The notes beneath the pieces are model-generated. The model was given only the letters and a program-made list of their open reading frames with translations, was not told where the DNA came from and ran no database searches. A stretch of 64,000 nt of DNA from Motacilla alba alba. Lineage: Eukaryota; Chordata; Aves; Passeriformes; Motacillidae. Made by a program: the position numbers and the translations under genes. The stretch's first letter is position 1, and each line of letters opens with the position of its first letter. The DNA lies in assembly GCF_015832195.1 (NCBI RefSeq), contig NC_052017.1, positions 106,180,929 to 106,244,928 of the forward strand, given 5' to 3'. Shown here in pieces: positions 60,079 through 64,000 of this stretch.

Positions 60079-62514
60079 TTTTTCTTTTTATGTTTCTAAA
60101 ATCACATTGCCATATTGTGTTTCTTTTTAAATAAAGGCCTTCCCCCAGGCTGTCAGTTAGGAAGAGTATAAAAAATTATCCATGTGTCTCTGAGACCAGT
60201 GAGGTGCCAACAGGTAGGGAACAATGGGAAAGATAGGAAAGGAGGACAGTCTCTGAGGATCATTTTTAAGAATCCAAGGAAGACAAAAATGAACCAAAAC
60301 CCTCCATCCTTTAATTAGACAAGAGTTTTCCCATTTTATTCACAGTGAACTTTATGGAATTCTTTTTGATCTGAGTCAGAATATTTCTGTTGCTTTCAAT
60401 AGGAGTTTGACAGGGTTTTTGCATACAAGTAGTAGGAGAAATGTTTGTATGTAAATTTATATTAAAAAATACAGTGAAACACATACTACTGTTAATTTTT
60501 TTTTCCAAAAAGCTTCCAAACTGTCTGCAGAAGTCATCTTAAAATCACTTTAGATTTTTGGAGACTCTGCACCTACCTTTCTAGGCCAGAAACAATAGAC
60601 TGGGTTTCTACTGATCCTTCATGAACAAACTGAATTACAACTCACAAAAACTCTGATACACCATCCAGACAGTAAGCAATACATAGGCTAAAATATATTC
60701 AGATTAACAAGTCACAGAAGAATTTATGCAGCGAATAAAATTAATAGAAATTAAAATGTGATCGTTGATCAACCACAATTAGGAAACAGAGCTAAATTCA
60801 ACAAATCAGCTGTTTGCAACTAATAGTTTTCCTAGGTCTCATGATAAATGTGGGTAAATGTTGACTTACTAATTATGACAACAGAACTGAAGAGAGAGCT
60901 GAGAAATTAAAATTAACTAGTGCCTTTCCTGAATTAGTGTCAGAATCTGTTGACACAGGTCTGCAGTGTTGCCATGAAATGTCCTGAGTTCACAGGCTGG
61001 GTTTTTTCAATATGTGGTTTGTAAAAGTCTGCAAAATCTGGACTTTTGATATAAGGAAAGAAAAAGACATCTTTTTTTTTTATATTAAAATTTGACTGAG
61101 TTTTGGGCAACTGAAAAAGGGTTGCATGCTGTGAGATATCAAGTAGTCTTTCTAGCTCCATCATTTACTGCATTTTGAAGGGAAGAAATGTACCAGGCTC
61201 CTGTGAGTGGTGAGCTGGCCTTGCAGATCCTCCAACATATCAAAGGAAAGGAAACCTTCCACCAGGAGAGGCAAAGAAACAGCCAAAATATTACCTGACA
61301 AATCTGGCCTTGAATCAGGTTGGGTTCAGACTCAGAAGTTATCAGAGGCAGTGTTAAACTCCCTACCCACAGCTTCCAGCTTTTTGGTTTTAGGACGATT
61401 TCTACACATGCCAAGGAATGTTTCATCAATCTGCATCACACTGGATCCACTGCAAGAATTTTGTATAAGGAAATCTAGTTATTGTGAGTGCAAAATACAG
61501 TTTGAACGTCCCCTCTGTCCCACGTGGTTTTCTTCTTGTTGCTTCAGGAGGCTGGAAATGATACTACAGTTTACCTCATGTTAATTCTGGCAAATTTTTT
61601 TTTGAAAAAACTTTGTTAAAGGAATCCTTTAAAACTGAGTGAAATGATGGAAAAAGCCTTGTGATGTTCCTGTGTCACATACATGTCTATTCTGAAAACA
61701 GACTTCCTATTGTGTTTCAAGATTGGAGATTTTGAGATATTTTCTTGTCATATACTCAGATCTTTAAAATTTTGTATGAACTGCTATTCCAAGAACAACT
61801 CAATATGGATAAAGCTGAGAATTTTACTGTGATGGGTTTTTTAAAAGATTTATTTTGTCTTCAGTTTTCATTAAACTTCAGTAGCCCTAATTTACTGGCA
61901 CTTCAATTAAGCAGAATGGTTTGTTATTCATTATGCTTTCTTCCCAAAAACATTTTGCATAACCATAATTCAATGAAGTTCTTGCTTTGTGAACCCTTCT
62001 GGTTTTAATGATTTCTGATTTTCACATTTTTCATAGCAGGGCGAAAATGTTTAACATTTCTTCTGAATGTTAATTTTGTATGTAGAAATTGGATCTCCAG
62101 GTTACGAATGTCAGACAGGACTACCACAATTTACATCACAGGAGACATGGGGCCAGCCCTAGTCCACACAGGATGCTTCCTAGAATTACTAAAATTATCT
62201 GTTTCCTACAATTTTCTGCAATCCTCGTCATCACTGTCAGATGTTCATTGAGACCCGTCAAATGTTTCTCAGACAAATGTCATGCTAAATGACCCCCTTA
62301 CTCTCTTACTGAGGAGGTTTGATTAGAAGTCCTCAACTAGCAACACCATTTGCAAAATCTGTGTCTCAGGTGAGCTCAAGGTGAAGTAGCAAAGGGACTT
62401 CACAGAGCACTACATGGGGACAGCCTCACAGGAGCCCTGCCAAAAACACAGCAAGGCATTGACCTTGGTCAGCATGGAAAATTAGTGGGCAAAGAGAAAA
62501 AGTCTCATAGGACA
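60079..62514. other. Non-genic stretch
   Basis: No gene or repeat family is recognised. Poly-T runs lie near 60498 and 61071. A 125-codon plus frame at 61207-61584 shows no domain. Confidence 0.45.
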
Positions 62515-62902
62515 TGGCTGAGGGAACTGGGGTTGTTTAACCTGGAGAAAAGGAGGCTTAGAGAAGACCTTATCGCTCTCTACAACAACCTAAAAGGAGG
62601 ATGTAGCAAGGTAGGTATCTGTCTCTCCTCCAGAGAAGTAACTGACAGGACAAGAAGGAATGGCCTCAAGTTGTGCCAGGGGAAGTTTAGATTGGATGTT
62701 TGGGGAAAAGGACTGTCAAGCATTGGAAGAGGGAAGTGCTGAAGGAAGTGCAGGGAAGTGGCGGAGTCACCAGCTCTGGAGGTGTTAGAGTAGCTGTAGC
62801 ACTTAAAAACATGATATGGTGGAGTTGGCAGTGCTGGGTTAATGGTCGGACTCAACCTTAGAGGTCTTTCCGAGCCTGAAAGATTCAGTGATTCTATGAT
62901 TT
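62515..62902 (+). mobile_element. CR1 LINE 3' part, plus orientation
   Basis: The plus frame reads LRELGLFNLEKRRLREDLIA then LYNNLKGGCSKVG, the CR1 ORF2 C-terminal signature. It continues at nucleotide level through GGAGTTGGCAGTGCTGGGTT and GTCGGACTCAACC to the 3' end GATTCAGTGATTCTATGAT. Frameshifts break the last part of ORF2. The tail is of the same type as the copy at 18563-18652. Confidence 0.95.
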
Positions 62903-63386
62903 CAAGACTTCTGTGTGCTGTATATTCCCCCTTCCCTTGCACACTTCTTGAAGAGTTGGACATAGCTGTTGTTTCAGGCATAACCCGATGAATGCCTAGA
63001 CATGAGAAGGCACAACACCTCGCCTCTGGATGTTGTGCTATTGACAGTCACGGGAATGACCAGGAGGGTAAGCACTGCTAAACTCAAACACGTCGGGAGC
63101 TGGGAAGAATGCCTGATTCCAGCTGCCTGCACCAGGTCCCGGCGGTAGCAGAACTGATGCATTCAGGCAAGGTGATACAGGTCACTGTTGCTGGGGTAGT
63201 GAGGGAAAGACAAGAAAGTGAGAAGAGAAGAGCATCTCTGCCTTGCTGCCCAGACCCGTCGGGCAGATAAACCACAACCAAGAGAGCCTGGCTGGCCCCA
63301 GTGGAGGTGGTCCCTTGACATCCCCGAGGCAGCCCAGGCCATGGCAGAAGATCCAACCATCAAGGAAGCAGCTGGCCTTAGCAGGC
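62903..63386. other. CpG-containing segment before a poly(A) run
   Basis: This stretch has several CG dinucleotides (ACACGTCGGG, CCCGGCGGTAG, ACCCGTCGGG) unlike most of the window, and leads directly into a 24-A run. It may be the body of a retroposed transcript or part of a small exon-rich unit. I recognise no protein in the frames on either strand. Confidence 0.3.
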
Positions 63387-63410
63387 AAAAAAAAAAAAAA
63401 AAAAAAAAAA
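63387..63410 (+). repeat. Poly(A) run of 24
   Basis: Uninterrupted A24 following GCAGGC. It is either a simple homopolymer or the tail of a retroposed RNA on the plus strand. No flanking target duplication was found. Confidence 0.9.
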
Positions 63411-64000
63411 GCAAAACAGAACAGAGCCAGAGGCAACAGCAGTGGAAGAGGCAGGGGGGAACTGGTCTAGGAGCTGTTTATTCAGAGACACTACCGCTGC
63501 CCCTGACAACCCACCACAAGCACAGTCCATTTTTGTAGGTATATGCATTTTATAGTAAAAAGTTATGGAGCCTTAATGTTTCCTTAACTGCTCTTATCTA
63601 TAAATATTAGTAGATAGACTGTCTTTTCTCTATACACAATTTCATAATAATAGAGTGTATCCCAGCTTTGCAAAGCCCTAGTCATCTATTTGCCTAGGGT
63701 AAGTAATTTCTTATGAGTGACAAGAGTATTCAGACTTTCTTTCTCAGCATTTACAGGGAGGCAGGGAGATTTGGGGGCTCACTGTGGTAAACGTTCAAAA
63801 TTTTAAGAAACTCACAACATTTCAATATTCTAATGATCTCCTGAAGGTTACAGCTTTTTTTGTTTTGTTTTGTTTATTCATTTGGGGTTTACATCATTAT
63901 GTAGCCTGGTATGATATATTTTTCTTTGCTTCAAAGAATATCAAACTAGAGTATGTACAAAGGAGGTAATGGTAACTGTTTCTGCTAACTATTTAGTGCT
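63411..64000. other. Non-genic stretch to window end
   Basis: AT-rich DNA with a short TTTTG run near 63858. No gene or repeat family is recognised. Confidence 0.45.

Noticed and set aside
1..64000. CRISPR arrays, tRNA or rRNA genes, bacterial or phage genes
   Set aside because: No regularly spaced direct repeats, no tRNA arm sequences and no prokaryotic gene organisation were seen; all signals are vertebrate.

Overview
The window looks like bird nuclear DNA, most probably from a songbird (Passeriformes). It is AT-rich, mostly single-copy, and has no operons, Shine-Dalgarno sites or dense coding. Several CR1 LINE fragments carry the avian 3' end (..TTCTATGATTCT). One long terminal repeat (LTR) at 44463-44840 and a second LTR structure at 37466-38546 resemble endogenous-retrovirus LTRs that I recall from songbird genomes; the songbird placement rests on that recollection, not on a search. 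I find no complete protein-coding gene, tRNA, rRNA or CRISPR array. The open frames are short, overlapping and of the length expected by chance.

Layout. 1-5 kb: single-copy DNA with an A-rich tract, a degraded tyrosine-recombinase (DIRS-type) retroelement piece at about 3041-3560, a possible conserved noncoding block at 3600-3800 and a 60-bp tandem duplication at 4631-4748. 5-25 kb: an old CR1 fragment (about 4950-5300), long featureless stretches, two clusters of homeodomain-type TAAT sites (13.9-14.06 and 20.5-20.7 kb), a short young CR1 tail (18563-18652) and an ancient repeat (about 22450-22545). 24.8-27.6 kb: an old, internally deleted CR1 in which endonuclease, reverse transcriptase and C-terminal parts can still be traced in order, plus a separate small CR1 fragment just upstream. 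27.6-37 kb: mostly single-copy, with an 11-bp-arm inverted repeat (32503-32539), a (TG)n microsatellite and one exon-like 61-bp segment (36178-36238). 37-48 kb: the two LTR features, two putative hAT-type miniature transposons (39583-39769 and 47214-47504), an old repeat piece at 42061-42125 and a 16-bp perfect palindrome (46051-46066). 48-57 kb: nearly empty apart from a CR1 tail on the minus strand (53849-53985) and a second copy of the 42-kb repeat (57031-57090). 57.5-64 kb: a CpG-rich block with a perfect RFX X-box and a GC-rich minisatellite, followed by three CR1 copies and a poly(A)-tailed segment.

Nothing here works together as a gene system. The best functional candidate is the CpG-rich block at about 57500-58440, which could be the promoter of a gene or noncoding transcript, possibly linked to cilia given the X-box. 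The most unusual item is the DIRS-like recombinase remnant. I did not find a convincing undescribed multi-gene system. The window is best read as a gene desert, or the inside of one or more large introns, holding layered transposon fossils.
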